From: Opitutaceae bacterium
GTDB lineage: Bacteria; Verrucomicrobiota; Verrucomicrobiia; Opitutales; Opitutaceae
Length of the DNA stretch: 45,895 nucleotides
NCBI GenBank assembly: GCA_016794665.1
Contig: JAEUHB010000347.1
Coordinates: 1-45,895, forward strand
Direction of reading: 5' to 3'
In this document: positions 24,122 to 33,535 of the stretch, in pieces
Numbering within the stretch: position 1 is the first letter of the stretch
How the letters are laid out: each line of letters begins with the position of its first letter
Notes under the pieces: generated by a model
Told to the model about the DNA's origin: nothing
Seen by the model: the letters and a program-made list of their open reading frames with translations, nothing else
Database searches by the model: none
Translations under genes and position numbers: made by a program

Positions 24122-24783
24122 GCACGCCCTCCCAACCCGATCCCCGCGCCGACCAAGCTTCGGTCTCCGACGAGAAGCTGCTTGCCGCGCACGAGCCGAT
24201 CCTCGGCCAGCAGCCTGATGAGAAGGGCAAATACCGCCTGCTCCCGCTTGCCCTGCTCTTCATTTTCTCCGGGATGATCTTTTTTGGCGGCACCTATCTC
24301 GGCCGTTTCTCGGGCTGGTTTGATGCCCGTGTCTTCAACGAATACGGCACCCCGCCCAAGGCCGGTGCGGCCGCCGTTCCGGTTGATCCCGTCGTCGCCG
24401 GCAAGAAACTCTATGCCATTCCCGGTGCCTGCATCACCTGCCACCAGCCCAACGGCGCTGGCTTGCCCGGCGCGTTCCCGACGCTGGTGAAGTCGGAGTG
24501 GGTCACCGGTTCGGATGAGCGCCTCGTCCGCATCGTGCTCCACGGGCTCACCGGCCCGATCAAAGTGGCGGGCGTCGATTTCAACTCTGCGATGCCGGGC
24601 TTCGGGCCTGGCGGTGGCTTCAACTGGTCCGACGACAAGATCGCCGCGGTCCTGACCTACATTCGCCAGGAATGGGGCAATCAGTCCGGTGCGATTTCCA
24701 CGGATCGGGTCGCGGCGATCCGCACGAAGGAAGCCGCGCGCAAGACGCCGTGGACTGCAGCTGAGCTCGAGAAGCTCCCGTAG
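24118..24783 (+). CDS. Membrane-anchored class I cytochrome c
   Basis: A 221-residue protein with a charged cytoplasmic N terminus (1-40), a helix at about 41-62 (LLPLALLFIFSGMIFFGGTYL) and a periplasmic monohaem domain. CITCH lies at residues 105-109, in ACITCHQPNGAGLPGAFPTL. A distal Met is available in NSAMPGFGP, and the fold ends with IAAVLTYIRQEWGN. This is a conventional His/Met cytochrome, unlike its CcoO-like neighbour, so it is a candidate electron exit from the complex to an oxidase encoded elsewhere. It is the last gene of the act operon. Only 18 bases separate it from the convergent lacI-type gene, and no terminator was found there. Confidence 0.9.
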   Translation: MSTPSQPDPRADQASVSDEKLLAAHEPILGQQPDEKGKYRLLPLALLFIFSGMIFFGGTYLGRFSGWFDARVFNEYGTPPKAGAAAVPVDPVVAGKKLYAIPGACITCHQPNGAGLPGAFPTLVKSEWVTGSDERLVRIVLHGLTGPIKVAGVDFNSAMPGFGPGGGFNWSDDKIAAVLTYIRQEWGNQSGAISTDRVAAIRTKEAARKTPWTAAELEKLP

Positions 24784-24801
24784 TCGCGCCGTTGCGCCCC
24801 G

Positions 24802-25833
24802 TCACCGCGCTGATTTTCGCAGCGTGGGGCCTTCGACCCAACGCGCCGGGATGGTCGTGGCAAACGGCCACTCCGGGATGCCGCATTCGTTGCGCTGAAG
24901 CTGAGCGATCAGCAGCTCGACGGCGCACTTGCCCAGCAAGCGAGGTTGCAAATCTAGGCCTGCGCACGGATGGGAGCTGGTGAGCACGTTGAGGCAGAGG
25001 AAGCCATGCGTGGCTGGCACCCGCGCGCCGCATTGCTCCATCCACCCGATCGTCTCGGAAGCGTGGCTCAGCACGACATCGGGCTCGTGGCGCCGGAACC
25101 ACTTTGCGAATCCCTCCTGCGTGAACTGATCCACGATCAAGGGCGGAACGCGATCGATGTCCCGGTGGGTTTCTTGGAAGGCCCGGAACGCCGCGCCCCA
25201 GCGAAACTGCAGCCGCTCGTCATGGTGCCTTTGCAACTGAAGCCCCGGCCGGCGGTAGCCACGGGCCTGCAGGCGCTGTAGCGCTGCAAGCATCGAGCGG
25301 TAGTGGTCCGAGCAGACCGAATGCAGCGCGGGCCGCTCGATGATGTAGTCCGTGTAAACCCCGGCGAAACGCGTCCAGTCCAACGCTGAGAGGTCGGGAT
25401 CGCTCCATGCCGGCAGCAGAAGCAGGCCGTTGATTCCCCTCGATTGCAGGATTGAATCCAGCCGCGGGACGGTCACGCCGCTCACGCCCACGGGGAACCG
25501 CTCGACCTTGAAGCCTAGCTCCGCCGCGCGCGCCTCCGCCCCGGTCACCAGCTCCGCGTGGAAGCGCGCCGCACTCGGCGGCCGTTCCGGCTCATGAAAA
25601 TCCACCGCCGCCACGACGCCGCGAAACGCCGTCCCGCGTGATCGCCTCAGCTCCGACATCAGGGCCCCGGCCAGGGGATTTCTCCGGTAGCCCGCGTCAC
25701 TCGCCGCCTGTTTCACCCGCTTCGCTGTCGCAGGATCGACCCGGGGAGAGCCGCGCAGTGCATCCGACACGGTGGTGCGTGACAGGCCCAGGTCCTTGGC
25801 GAGCGAGCGAAGCGTCGGGGTGGTGGAGGCCAT
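24802..25833 (-). CDS. LacI-family transcriptional regulator
   Basis: A 343-residue regulator. An N-terminal helix-turn-helix TLRSLAKDLGLSRTTVSDALRGSPRVDP (residues 7-34) is followed by the hinge-helix region AGYRRNPLAGALMSELRR. A periplasmic-binding-protein-like effector domain follows. ATG at 25833 is chosen because the HTH starts a few residues later, as in the family; the open frame upstream (to 25992) is non-conserved. It is divergent from the Na+/solute symporter gene across 157 bases, which suggests it controls that transporter, and perhaps the island up to the sulfatase, in response to a sugar or glycoside. The effector is unknown. Confidence 0.9.
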   Translation of the reverse strand: MASTTPTLRSLAKDLGLSRTTVSDALRGSPRVDPATAKRVKQAASDAGYRRNPLAGALMSELRRSRGTAFRGVVAAVDFHEPERPPSAARFHAELVTGAEARAAELGFKVERFPVGVSGVTVPRLDSILQSRGINGLLLLPAWSDPDLSALDWTRFAGVYTDYIIERPALHSVCSDHYRSMLAALQRLQARGYRRPGLQLQRHHDERLQFRWGAAFRAFQETHRDIDRVPPLIVDQFTQEGFAKWFRRHEPDVVLSHASETIGWMEQCGARVPATHGFLCLNVLTSSHPCAGLDLQPRLLGKCAVELLIAQLQRNECGIPEWPFATTIPARWVEGPTLRKSAR

Positions 25834-25990
25834 CGTCGGACAGTCCGCAGGTTTCGTCGACCAGTGAGGAAGGCAACTCGTTTCTCCCGGCGGGCGCCAT
25901 CGATGGGTGAATGTTGGTCGCGCCTGACCCTCCGTCTCAAAGTTGGCTCGCGCCGTTCGCCGCCCATCGCAGGATCGCCGCAACCCCGTC
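25834..25990. promoter_or_regulatory. lacI-symporter divergent control region with candidate operator
   Basis: This 157-base interval should contain promoters for both genes. CCATCGATGG at 25897-25906 is a perfect 10-base palindrome with a central CG, the symmetry preferred by LacI-family proteins, so it is a candidate operator. No convincing -35/-10 elements were found. The operator assignment rests on symmetry and position alone. Confidence 0.35.
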
Positions 25991-28024
25991 ATGCTTTTCG
26001 GCAGCCTTCACCCTCTCGACCTTGCGATCATTGCCGCGTATCTGATCGCGGTTGTCTGGATCGGCATCCGCGCTTCGGGTGCGTCCGGCTCGGAGGAAGG
26101 TTTCTTCCTCGCGGGCCGCAAGCTCGGGAAGCTCTACCAGTTTTTCCTCAACTTCGGCAATGCCACGGAGCCAGGCGGCGCGGTGCTCACGGCGAGCGTG
26201 GTTTATCAGCAGGGCGCGCCAGGTTCGTGGCTCTCGTTCCAGACCGTTTTCATGAACCCCTATTTTTGGTTCATGAACGTCTGGTTCCGCCGTGTGCGGC
26301 TCACGACGCTCTCTGATCTGTTCGAGGATCGCTACGCGAGCCGCGGGCTCAGCATGTTCTACGCGCTCTTCCAGATTTTGGTGGCGTGCGTGTTCCTGGG
26401 CTTTGGCAACGTGACCGCCTACCGCATCGCTTCGTCGCTGGCGGTGAAGCCGGAGACCGCGTGGTCGGCCGCCGAGCGCACCGCGGTCGAGGGCTACCGC
26501 GAATTGAAGCAGCTCGAGAAACAGAACACGGCTGCGCCGCTCGCGGGCGCGGACCAAGCCCGCCTCGACTCGCTGCGCGACCGCCGGGCGCGCGGCGAAC
26601 TTCACAGCTACGTGACGGCGCTGGACGAGTTCTGGTTCTACGCCGTCTTCACGCTCGTGGTCGGCAGCTACATCGTGCTCGGCGGCATGGCTGCCGCCGC
26701 GGTGAACGAGGGCCTGCAAAGCGTGCTCATCATCGTCTTCTCGCTGTTGCTCATCCCCACGGGCCTGCACGCCATCGGCGGCTGGTCGGCGCTGGGTGAA
26801 AAGCTGCCGCGCCACATGTTCGACCTTTTTGGCTCGTCGGGCGCGGAGCAGTTTTCGGTCATCAGCCTCTGTGGCATTCTGCTCGTGAGCATCGTGCAGA
26901 ACGGCGGCCTCAGCCACAACATGGGGATCTGCGGCTCCGCGAAGAACGAGTTTGCCGCGCGCTCCGGCGTCTCGGGCACCTACCTGAAGCGTCTCATGAT
27001 CATCCTCTGGGCCTTCGCGGGCCTGATCGCGTTTGCGCTCTTCGGCGCGGGCGGCCTCTCCGATCCGGATGCGGCGTGGGGCCTGATGTCCAACCGCCTG
27101 CTCGGCCCCGGCCTCGTGGGCCTGATGCTCGCCGGGGTGATCGCCGGCACGATGTCCACGCTCGCGGCCAAGGCCCTCGCGATCTCGTCGCTCTTCGTGC
27201 GCAACGTCTTCCGGCCGCTCTGGCCGCAGCTCACGCAGGCGGGCGGCGTGTTCGCGGCGCGCTGCACGATCGTGGCGGTGCTGGTGCTCGGCACGCTGGC
27301 CGGCGCGCAGATGGGCTCGTTCACCGAGATCATCAACATCGTGCTCACGGTGAACCTGCCGTTCGGCGCCGCGGTGCTGCTCACGTTTTGGTGGCGGCGC
27401 GTCACGGCACCGGCCGTGTGGGCGTGCGTGGTGCTCTCGGCGCTGGTGATCCTCGTCGTGCCGTGGACCGCCTCGAAGATCCCCGCGTTGGCCCAGAACG
27501 CTGCGCTGGCCCAGCCGAGCACCAAGCCGGGCACGGGCGTCTATTTCAGCAAGGTCGTGCGCGCGAACCCCGCCGATCCGCAGAGTGCGTTTGTCGCCGC
27601 CGCCACCCGCACCAACCGCTTCAACCTGGAGGCGTGGCTCGTGGGCCGCCTGGGCGTGGATGTCGCGGCGCTCACTCCCACCGGTCGTTTCACCCTGCAG
27701 TTCTTCTTCGACGGTCTGTTCCCCTTTGCCATTCTCGTGATCGTGAGCCTGCTGACGCGGCCGACTGATCCGGCGCGCGTGGCTCAGTTCTACGGCAAGA
27801 TGAAGACTCCCGTCGGCGACACTCCTGAACTCGAGGCCGCCGCGCTCGACGAAACGCGCCGCTCGCCCGCGCGTTTCGACGGCACGAAGCTTCTCGGTGC
27901 CGGCTCCAACTGGGAATTCTGCAAATGGGACCGCACCGACGCCGTCGGCTTCCTCGTTTGCAGCGCGCTCTCGGCGTCCATTGTGTTATTGTTCGTGGGC
28001 TTGCTGCGTTGGGCCGCTCCCTAG
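25991..28024 (+). CDS. Sodium:solute symporter family (SSS) transporter
   Basis: A 677-residue, about 13-14-helix transporter that should couple Na+ to uptake of a sugar, glycoside or similar solute. Typical SSS features are LDLAIIAAYLIAVVWIGIRAS at the N terminus, EEGFFLAGRKLG, NFGNATEPGG in helix 1/2, a TTLSDLFEDRYASR loop, and LAGVIAGTMSTLAAKALAISSLFVRNVF in the C-terminal half, close to the usual Na+ site residues. It is longer than most members, with a charged insert at about residues 155-200 and a soluble insert around 510-555. ATG at 25991 is chosen because helix 1 follows directly. It is divergent from the LacI gene. The substrate is inferred only from neighbours (rhamnose or other sugars). 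Confidence 0.85.
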   Translation: MLFGSLHPLDLAIIAAYLIAVVWIGIRASGASGSEEGFFLAGRKLGKLYQFFLNFGNATEPGGAVLTASVVYQQGAPGSWLSFQTVFMNPYFWFMNVWFRRVRLTTLSDLFEDRYASRGLSMFYALFQILVACVFLGFGNVTAYRIASSLAVKPETAWSAAERTAVEGYRELKQLEKQNTAAPLAGADQARLDSLRDRRARGELHSYVTALDEFWFYAVFTLVVGSYIVLGGMAAAAVNEGLQSVLIIVFSLLLIPTGLHAIGGWSALGEKLPRHMFDLFGSSGAEQFSVISLCGILLVSIVQNGGLSHNMGICGSAKNEFAARSGVSGTYLKRLMIILWAFAGLIAFALFGAGGLSDPDAAWGLMSNRLLGPGLVGLMLAGVIAGTMSTLAAKALAISSLFVRNVFRPLWPQLTQAGGVFAARCTIVAVLVLGTLAGAQMGSFTEIINIVLTVNLPFGAAVLLTFWWRRVTAPAVWACVVLSALVILVVPWTASKIPALAQNAALAQPSTKPGTGVYFSKVVRANPADPQSAFVAAATRTNRFNLEAWLVGRLGVDVAALTPTGRFTLQFFFDGLFPFAILVIVSLLTRPTDPARVAQFYGKMKTPVGDTPELEAAALDETRRSPARFDGTKLLGAGSNWEFCKWDRTDAVGFLVCSALSASIVLLFVGLLRWAAP

Positions 28025-28083
28025 GTCGCGGGGCGGATTTTTGGCTCGGAAACTTGCGCCGCCGGCGCTCGTCTCAGCCCTGC

Positions 28084-29931
28084 ATGAAGCTGCCGGCCCC
28101 CTTGTTGTTCGCGGCGTCGTTGTTCCTCCCGGCGCTGCTGCCGGCGCAGGACGCACCTGCCGTCGCCGATCGCATCGTTGAGCTGCCCAAGTTCGTCGTC
28201 ACCGATTCGCGCGAGCTGCCCCCGCCGGAGTCGTGGCGCTACGCCACGATGCCCGGCTTCGAGGTCCTGAGCAACGCCTCGGTCCGGGGCACGCAGCGCC
28301 TGCTGCGCGACTTTGACATGTTCCGCCAGGCGCTCGGGCACGTGTGGCCGATGCCGTCGCGCATCTCGCAGCCCACCGCGCTCATCATCTGCGGCAAGGG
28401 CGCGAAATTCGACAAGTTCATCCCCACCGGCAAGGTCTCGGCCGAGACGGCGTTTGCCAGCCTCTTCCTGAAGAAGGGCACCCAGACCGCCATCGTGATC
28501 GACCTTGAGTCGACGACGCTCAACGTCCTCGACCTCGGCAACACCGACGCCGGCACCGACAACAGCGTCGTCTCCGTCGAGCACGACAAGCAGCTCTACC
28601 GCGAATACGTCCGCTACCTGCTCTCGAACCACGAGCCGCGCCTGCCCGCTTGGTTCGAGGAGGGTCTCTCGCAGATCATCATGCGGATGCAGTTCGACCG
28701 GCGCTGGATCGAGTTCGCGAAACTCGAGGATCCCAATACCGTCTCCGCCGCGGCCGCGATGGTCGCGCAGATAAACGAGCTCAATGCCGCCGCGGGTGGC
28801 GAGGAGGGCGACGTGACGGCGCTCGCCGGCGCCCCGATGGACGATCGCGACTTCCCCGCCGCGCTCCGCCGCCGGGCGCTGATGCCGCTGCAAAAGTTCT
28901 TCGAGGTGCAGCACGACTCACCCGAGGCGACCAACACCCTGGGCAACAACCGCTGGGGCAAGCAGGCCTATGCGTTCGTCCACATGTGCCTCTACGGCTA
29001 CAAAGGGAAATACCAGAAGCAGTTCATGACCTTTCTCCAACGCTCGGCCCGCGAGCCGGTGACCGAGCAGCTGTTCAAGGAGTGCTTCCGCTTCGCGAAG
29101 GGCAAGGCAAAGGACGGGACGGAGACCTTCAAGGAAATGTCGTATAAGGACATGCTCATGGAGATCCGCAGCTACTGCGACTTCACCGTCTACGAGGCCA
29201 AGATCTACAAGGCCAAGGAGGATGTGATCATCCCGCCGAAGCCGCTCGAGTTCCGCGACGCCACGCAGGCGGAGGTGGGGCGCATCAAGGGCGAGGCGCT
29301 CGTCCTCGCCGGCCACGACAAGATCGCGCGCGCCGAGCTCATCGCGCCCTACCAGCGCGGCGAGCGCGATCCCGACTTGCTCGCGGCGCTCGGCCTTTTT
29401 GACCGCGCCCATGGCGACGCGGAGCGCGGCCGCAAGTTTCTCGACGCCGCGTTCGCCGCCAAGACCAGGCGCCCCGACGCCGGACTCGAGCTCGCCCGCA
29501 TCCGCTATGCCGATGCGCTCGCGAAGCCCGCCGGCGGCGGAGGCCGGCTCTCCGCCGGGCAGACGGCCGAGATCCTCGAGCCGCTGCTGGCCGTCCGCCG
29601 CAGCCCGCCGCACATGCCCGCGCTCTACGACCTCGTCGCCGACACCTGGGTGCGCAGCGAAGCCAAGCCGAAGCTCGACGAGGTGAAAGTGATGATCGAC
29701 GGCGCGCAGCTTTTCCCGACGCGCATGAAGCTCGTCTTCATTGCCGCCGGCTTCGCCGCCGACGTGAACGAGCTGCAGGCCGCGCACGCGCTCGCCGATC
29801 ACGGCATCCGCTACACACCCGACCCGCAGGGCAAGAAGCGCTTCGAGGAGCTCAAGGCCAGCCTGCCGCCAGCCCCGCCGTCCGCCGAGCCTTCGCCTGC
29901 CGCCCGGCAAGCGGCACCCAGGAAAAAATGA
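28084..29931 (+). CDS. Secreted protein with degenerate gluzincin-like domain and TPR-like C terminus (paralogue 1)
   Basis: A 615-residue exported protein: signal peptide MKLPAPLLFAASLFLPALLPAQ, then the motif IVELPKFVVTDSREL at 31-45. The central part looks like DUF1570-type metallopeptidases: LPAWFEEGLSQIIMRM near residue 188 corresponds to the usual W-x-x-E-G. Where HExxH is expected, residues 173-177 read REYVR, so both zinc His are missing. The C-terminal third (from about residue 400) is made of Ala/Leu/Arg-rich helical repeats, TPR-like. It is followed immediately (4-base overlap) by a paralogue with the same plan. A non-catalytic binding or scaffolding role is inferred. I know no precise family name. 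Confidence 0.6.
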   Translation: MKLPAPLLFAASLFLPALLPAQDAPAVADRIVELPKFVVTDSRELPPPESWRYATMPGFEVLSNASVRGTQRLLRDFDMFRQALGHVWPMPSRISQPTALIICGKGAKFDKFIPTGKVSAETAFASLFLKKGTQTAIVIDLESTTLNVLDLGNTDAGTDNSVVSVEHDKQLYREYVRYLLSNHEPRLPAWFEEGLSQIIMRMQFDRRWIEFAKLEDPNTVSAAAAMVAQINELNAAAGGEEGDVTALAGAPMDDRDFPAALRRRALMPLQKFFEVQHDSPEATNTLGNNRWGKQAYAFVHMCLYGYKGKYQKQFMTFLQRSAREPVTEQLFKECFRFAKGKAKDGTETFKEMSYKDMLMEIRSYCDFTVYEAKIYKAKEDVIIPPKPLEFRDATQAEVGRIKGEALVLAGHDKIARAELIAPYQRGERDPDLLAALGLFDRAHGDAERGRKFLDAAFAAKTRRPDAGLELARIRYADALAKPAGGGGRLSAGQTAEILEPLLAVRRSPPHMPALYDLVADTWVRSEAKPKLDEVKVMIDGAQLFPTRMKLVFIAAGFAADVNELQAAHALADHGIRYTPDPQGKKRFEELKASLPPAPPSAEPSPAARQAAPRKK

Positions 29932-31625
29932 TTCGTCGCCTCAGGATCGCCGCGGGGATGGTGGCTCTGCTTTCCGCCGGGCGGCTGTTTTCCGCGGACC
30001 TGCAACCGGCCCCCGGCCCCGTCATCGAGCTGCCGAAGTTCGAGGTCACCGACAGCCGCCTGCTCCCGCCCCAGGAGAAGTGGCTCTACGCCGAAACTCC
30101 CGGCTTCGAGATCCTGTCCAACATCTCCGAGCGCGAGACCAAGCGCTTCGTGCGGGACTTCCTCCTGCTGCAATCGGTGATCCGCGAGATCATGCCGGGC
30201 CTCACGACGGGTCAGGTGCCGGTGCCGACGGCGCTGCTGCTGTGCGGACGTGGCAAGGGCTTCGACGAATTCCTGCCGGCGGATGGCACGGTCGAACGCT
30301 ACGGCTCGAACCAGCTTTTCTTCCAGTCGCCGGAGCGCGCCGCGATCGTGGTGGATTTTGCGCTCTCGGAGCTGCAGCTCGACAACGATGTGCGCGTGGA
30401 ATCCGATCCCTACCGCGCGTTCTACGCGGCGTATTTTCGCTTTCTCATCCGGCGCCAGCTCTCGAAGCCGCCGCCGCCGTGGTTCGAGGAAGGGCTCGTG
30501 CAGCTGTTCGCCGCCACCGAGTTTGACCGCAAGACGATCGTGTTCGCGCAGATCGGCGACGGCTTCGGCGCGGAAAAAATCGGCGACTTCAACCGCCTGC
30601 TGCACCAGCGCGCGCTGCTGCCGATGGGCGACATGCTCTCGCCGCAGCCGCGCCAGCGCGGGACGTTCTGGGCCGCCCAGTGCTACTGCTTCGTCCACTA
30701 CTGTCTCTACGGCCTGAATAAAAAGAATCAGCAGGCCTTCATCCGCTATGTCTACCGGCTCAATGACGAGGAGCCGACCGAGCAGCTGTTCAAGGAGTGC
30801 TTTGGGAAAACCTACAACCAATTCGCCCTCGATCTGCGCGGCCACATCAGCTTCACCGCCGGCAAGAAGATCGAGTTCCGCGCCAAGAAGGGCCAGGAGC
30901 TGCCCGAGCCGCCGCCGGTCGCGCTCAAGCCCGGCACCGACGCCGACATCGGCCGCATCAAGGGCGAGGTCCTGCGCCTCGGCGGCCACGGCACCTCGGC
31001 CCGCAACCACCTCATCGCCCCCTATGTCCGCGGCGAGCGTGATCCGCGCCTGCTCGCCGCGCTCGGCCTCGACGAAAAGCTCGCGGGCCAGGACGCGCGC
31101 GCGCGTAAATTCCTCGAGGCCGCCGCCGCCGCGAAGGTCGTGCGCGCCCGCGCCTACGTCGAGCTCGCCCGTCTCCGCCTCGACGAGGCCCGCGCTGGCG
31201 CCAAGGACGGCAAGCCCTCGCTCACGCCCGAGCAGGTCGCCGCCGTGCTCACGCCGCTCTTCACCGCGCGCCAGCAGCCGCCGCCGATGGCCGAGGTCTA
31301 CTCCCTCATCGCCGAGACTTGGGCTGTCTCCGCGCTGCCGCCGCAGGAGGACCACCTGGCCGTGGTGCTTGAGGGCGTGCTGCGCTTTCCGCGCGACATG
31401 CCGCTCCTGCTGCAAGTCACGCTGCTCGCGGCCAAGCGCGGATTTTTCGAGCGCGCCAGGGAACTGGCCGAGCGCGGCGCCAAGCTCGCCCGCGAGCCCG
31501 GCGACAAGGACCGCTTCGAGTCGCTCGCGGCCGCCTTCAGCACCGGCACGCACTCGACGCCGCCGGCGGAGCCGGAAAAGCCCAAGACGCTCGACGCCTA
31601 CATCCTCAAGCCCCGGCAGCCATGA
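29928..31625 (+). CDS. Secreted protein with degenerate gluzincin-like domain (paralogue 2)
   Basis: A 565-residue paralogue of the preceding protein. The signal peptide covers about 1-23 and [15 protein letters not shown] lies at 32-46. PGFEILSN, then [14 protein letters not shown] near residue 181, [12 protein letters not shown], and [30 protein letters not shown] all have close counterparts in the first copy. The HExxH position is again lost (AAYFRFL). The C-terminal helical repeats also match. The pair arose by tandem duplication. Both overlaps (with the first copy and with the mutarotase gene) are 4 bases, so the three are translated together. The function is unknown; a periplasmic or surface role in glycan handling is a guess from neighbours. 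Confidence 0.6.
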   Translation: MIRRLRIAAGMVALLSAGRLFSADLQPAPGPVIELPKFEVTDSRLLPPQEKWLYAETPGFEILSNISERETKRFVRDFLLLQSVIREIMPGLTTGQVPVPTALLLCGRGKGFDEFLPADGTVERYGSNQLFFQSPERAAIVVDFALSELQLDNDVRVESDPYRAFYAAYFRFLIRRQLSKPPPPWFEEGLVQLFAATEFDRKTIVFAQIGDGFGAEKIGDFNRLLHQRALLPMGDMLSPQPRQRGTFWAAQCYCFVHYCLYGLNKKNQQAFIRYVYRLNDEEPTEQLFKECFGKTYNQFALDLRGHISFTAGKKIEFRAKKGQELPEPPPVALKPGTDADIGRIKGEVLRLGGHGTSARNHLIAPYVRGERDPRLLAALGLDEKLAGQDARARKFLEAAAAAKVVRARAYVELARLRLDEARAGAKDGKPSLTPEQVAAVLTPLFTARQQPPPMAEVYSLIAETWAVSALPPQEDHLAVVLEGVLRFPRDMPLLLQVTLLAAKRGFFERARELAERGAKLAREPGDKDRFESLAAAFSTGTHSTPPAEPEKPKTLDAYILKPRQP

Positions 31626-31936
31626 TCCGCAAAGCGTTCGTCATGTCGGTCGATGCCGGCCGCGAAGTGGAATACGAGCGCCGTCACCGTCCCATCTGGC
31701 CCGAGCTGGAGGCCGTCCTCAAGGCCCACGGCGTGCACAACTACTCCATCTTCCTGCACGCCGAGACCCGCCAGCTCTTCGCCTACGCCGAGATCGAGGA
31801 CGAGGCCCGCTGGGCCGCCATCGCAAAAACCGACGTCTGCCAGCGCTGGTGGAAACACATGGGCGACGTCATGCCGAGCAACGCGGACCACAGCCCCGTG
31901 TCGAGCGGGCTCAGGGAAGTGTTTCACATCGACTGA
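31622..31936 (+). CDS. rhaM: L-rhamnose mutarotase
   Basis: A 104-residue enzyme interconverting the alpha and beta anomers of L-rhamnose. The sequence is close to E. coli RhaM over its whole length: [21 protein letters not shown] at the start, [21 protein letters not shown], then [18 protein letters not shown] and [11 protein letters not shown]. The catalytic His near residue 22 and the Trp-Trp pair near 76-77 are present. It is co-translated with the upstream secreted paralogue (4-base overlap), and a sulfatase gene follows 23 bases later. No other rha genes are in the window. Together these suggest use of a rhamnose-containing, possibly sulfated, polysaccharide. Confidence 0.95.
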   Translation: MIRKAFVMSVDAGREVEYERRHRPIWPELEAVLKAHGVHNYSIFLHAETRQLFAYAEIEDEARWAAIAKTDVCQRWWKHMGDVMPSNADHSPVSSGLREVFHID

Positions 31937-31959
31937 TCCCGGTCGCCTTAATCGCCCCC

Positions 31960-33480
31960 ATGCTCCGCATCCTCCTCCTCGCTCTCGCCCTTGTCGCCGC
32001 CGCCTCCGCGCAGGACCGGCCCAACGTCCTCTGGTTCATCGTCGACGACATGTCGGCGAACTTCTCGAGCTACGGCGAGAAGCTCATCGCCACCCCGCAC
32101 GTCGATCGCCTTGCGCGCGAAGGCGTGCGCTTCAGCCACGCCTACACGACCGCGCCCGTCTGCTCGCCGTGCCGCTCCGCATTCATCAACGGCCTCTACC
32201 AGACCACGCTGGGCGCGCACCACCACCGCAGCGGCCGCGGCACCGAGCGCATCAAGCTCCCCGCGGGCGTCGAGCCCGCACCCGCGATTTTCCAGCGCGC
32301 CGGCTACTACACGTGCATCGGCAGCGGCCTCCCCGCCGTCAGCCGCAACGGCAAGGCCAAGGCCGCGAGGAAAAAATCCGCCGACGGCGAGGGTGGCGGT
32401 GACGGCCTCGGCAAGACCGACTACAATTTCGACTGGGACCCGAAAATCTACGACGGCGCCGACTGGGCCGGCCGCAAGCCCGGCCAGCCGTTCTTCATGC
32501 AGGTGCAGCTCGCCGGTGGAAAACTCCGCGGCGGCTCCGACACGAGCGCGCAGGCACTCTCCGCCCGCGCCCAGGCCGAGTTCGGCGCCGCCACCGATCC
32601 GGAAAAGGTCACGCTCCCGCCCTATTACCCGCGCGACCCGGTGCTGCTCCGCGACTGGGCCGCGTATCTCGACGCCGTGCGCTTCACCGACAAACACGTC
32701 GGCGACGTGATTGCGCGCCTCGAGCGCGAGGGCATCCTCGACCGCACGCTCGTCATCTTCACGACTGACCACGGCGTCAGCCACGCCCGGGGCAAACAGT
32801 TCCTCTACGACGAGGGCGCGCATGTGCCGTTCGTCGTGCGCGGCCCTGGCATCCCGCGCGGCCAGGTGCGCGACGACTTTGTCGAGCTCATCGACCTCGC
32901 GCCCATCTCGCTTGCCGCCGCCGGCCTGCCTGTGCCGCGCGTGATGCAGGGGCGAAACGTCTTCGCGCCCGGCTACGCGCCGCGGGAGTTCGCCTTCGCC
33001 GCGCGCGACCGCTGCGACGAAACCGTCGAGCGCCTGCGCAGCGTGCGCGACGCGCGCTTCCTCTACATCCGCAACTTCCACCCGCAGCGCCCGCACCTCC
33101 AGCCCAACGCCTACAAGGACGGCAAATCCATCGTGCAGGCGCTCCGCTCGCTCCACGCCGCCGGTAAGCTCGACCCCCTCGCTGAGTCGCTCCTGTTTTC
33201 CCCGACGCGCCCCGCCGAGGAACTCTACGAGTGGAGCGTCGACCGCTGGCAGGTGAAAAACCTCGCCGCTGATCCCGCGCATCGCGCGACGCTCGAAAAA
33301 CTCCGCGCCCGCCTCGACCGCTGGATGGTCGAGACCGGCGACAAAGGCCCCGAGTCCGATGCGATGTATGACAGCGATATGGCCGTCTACGTCGGCGGCC
33401 GGGCCAACAAGGCCAAGGGCGAGACGCCCACCGAGAAGAACATCGCCCTCATGAAGCAATGGGCGCGCGAGGGGAAGTAG
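31960..33480 (+). CDS. Type I sulfatase (formylglycine-dependent), exported
   Basis: A 506-residue sulfatase with signal peptide MLRILLLALALVAAASAQ. DRPNVLWFIVDDMS supplies the paired Asp calcium ligands at 29-30. CSPCR at 68-72 fits C-x-P-x-R, where Cys68 is oxidised to formylglycine by an external maturase. TTDHGVSHARGKQFLYDEGAHVPFVVRGPG completes the metal site. The C-terminal part ends in a helical region. It hydrolyses sulfate esters, probably on algal or host glycans. ATG at 31960 is chosen because the signal peptide starts there; the frame is open far upstream but only as a shadow of the preceding gene. The substrate is unknown. A hairpin at 33536 may end its transcript. Confidence 0.93.
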   Translation: MLRILLLALALVAAASAQDRPNVLWFIVDDMSANFSSYGEKLIATPHVDRLAREGVRFSHAYTTAPVCSPCRSAFINGLYQTTLGAHHHRSGRGTERIKLPAGVEPAPAIFQRAGYYTCIGSGLPAVSRNGKAKAARKKSADGEGGGDGLGKTDYNFDWDPKIYDGADWAGRKPGQPFFMQVQLAGGKLRGGSDTSAQALSARAQAEFGAATDPEKVTLPPYYPRDPVLLRDWAAYLDAVRFTDKHVGDVIARLEREGILDRTLVIFTTDHGVSHARGKQFLYDEGAHVPFVVRGPGIPRGQVRDDFVELIDLAPISLAAAGLPVPRVMQGRNVFAPGYAPREFAFAARDRCDETVERLRSVRDARFLYIRNFHPQRPHLQPNAYKDGKSIVQALRSLHAAGKLDPLAESLLFSPTRPAEELYEWSVDRWQVKNLAADPAHRATLEKLRARLDRWMVETGDKGPESDAMYDSDMAVYVGGRANKAKGETPTEKNIALMKQWAREGK

Positions 33481-33535
33481 GCGGCGTTCACCCAATTTCG
33501 CCCTGCAGGCCGGCCTGGTCCGGGTAGAAAAGCAG

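Noticed and set aside
30748..31959. Upstream in-frame extension of the sulfatase gene by about 400 codons
   Set aside because: The extension is Ser/Arg/Pro-rich, overlaps two real genes in another frame, and a clear signal peptide begins at 31960.
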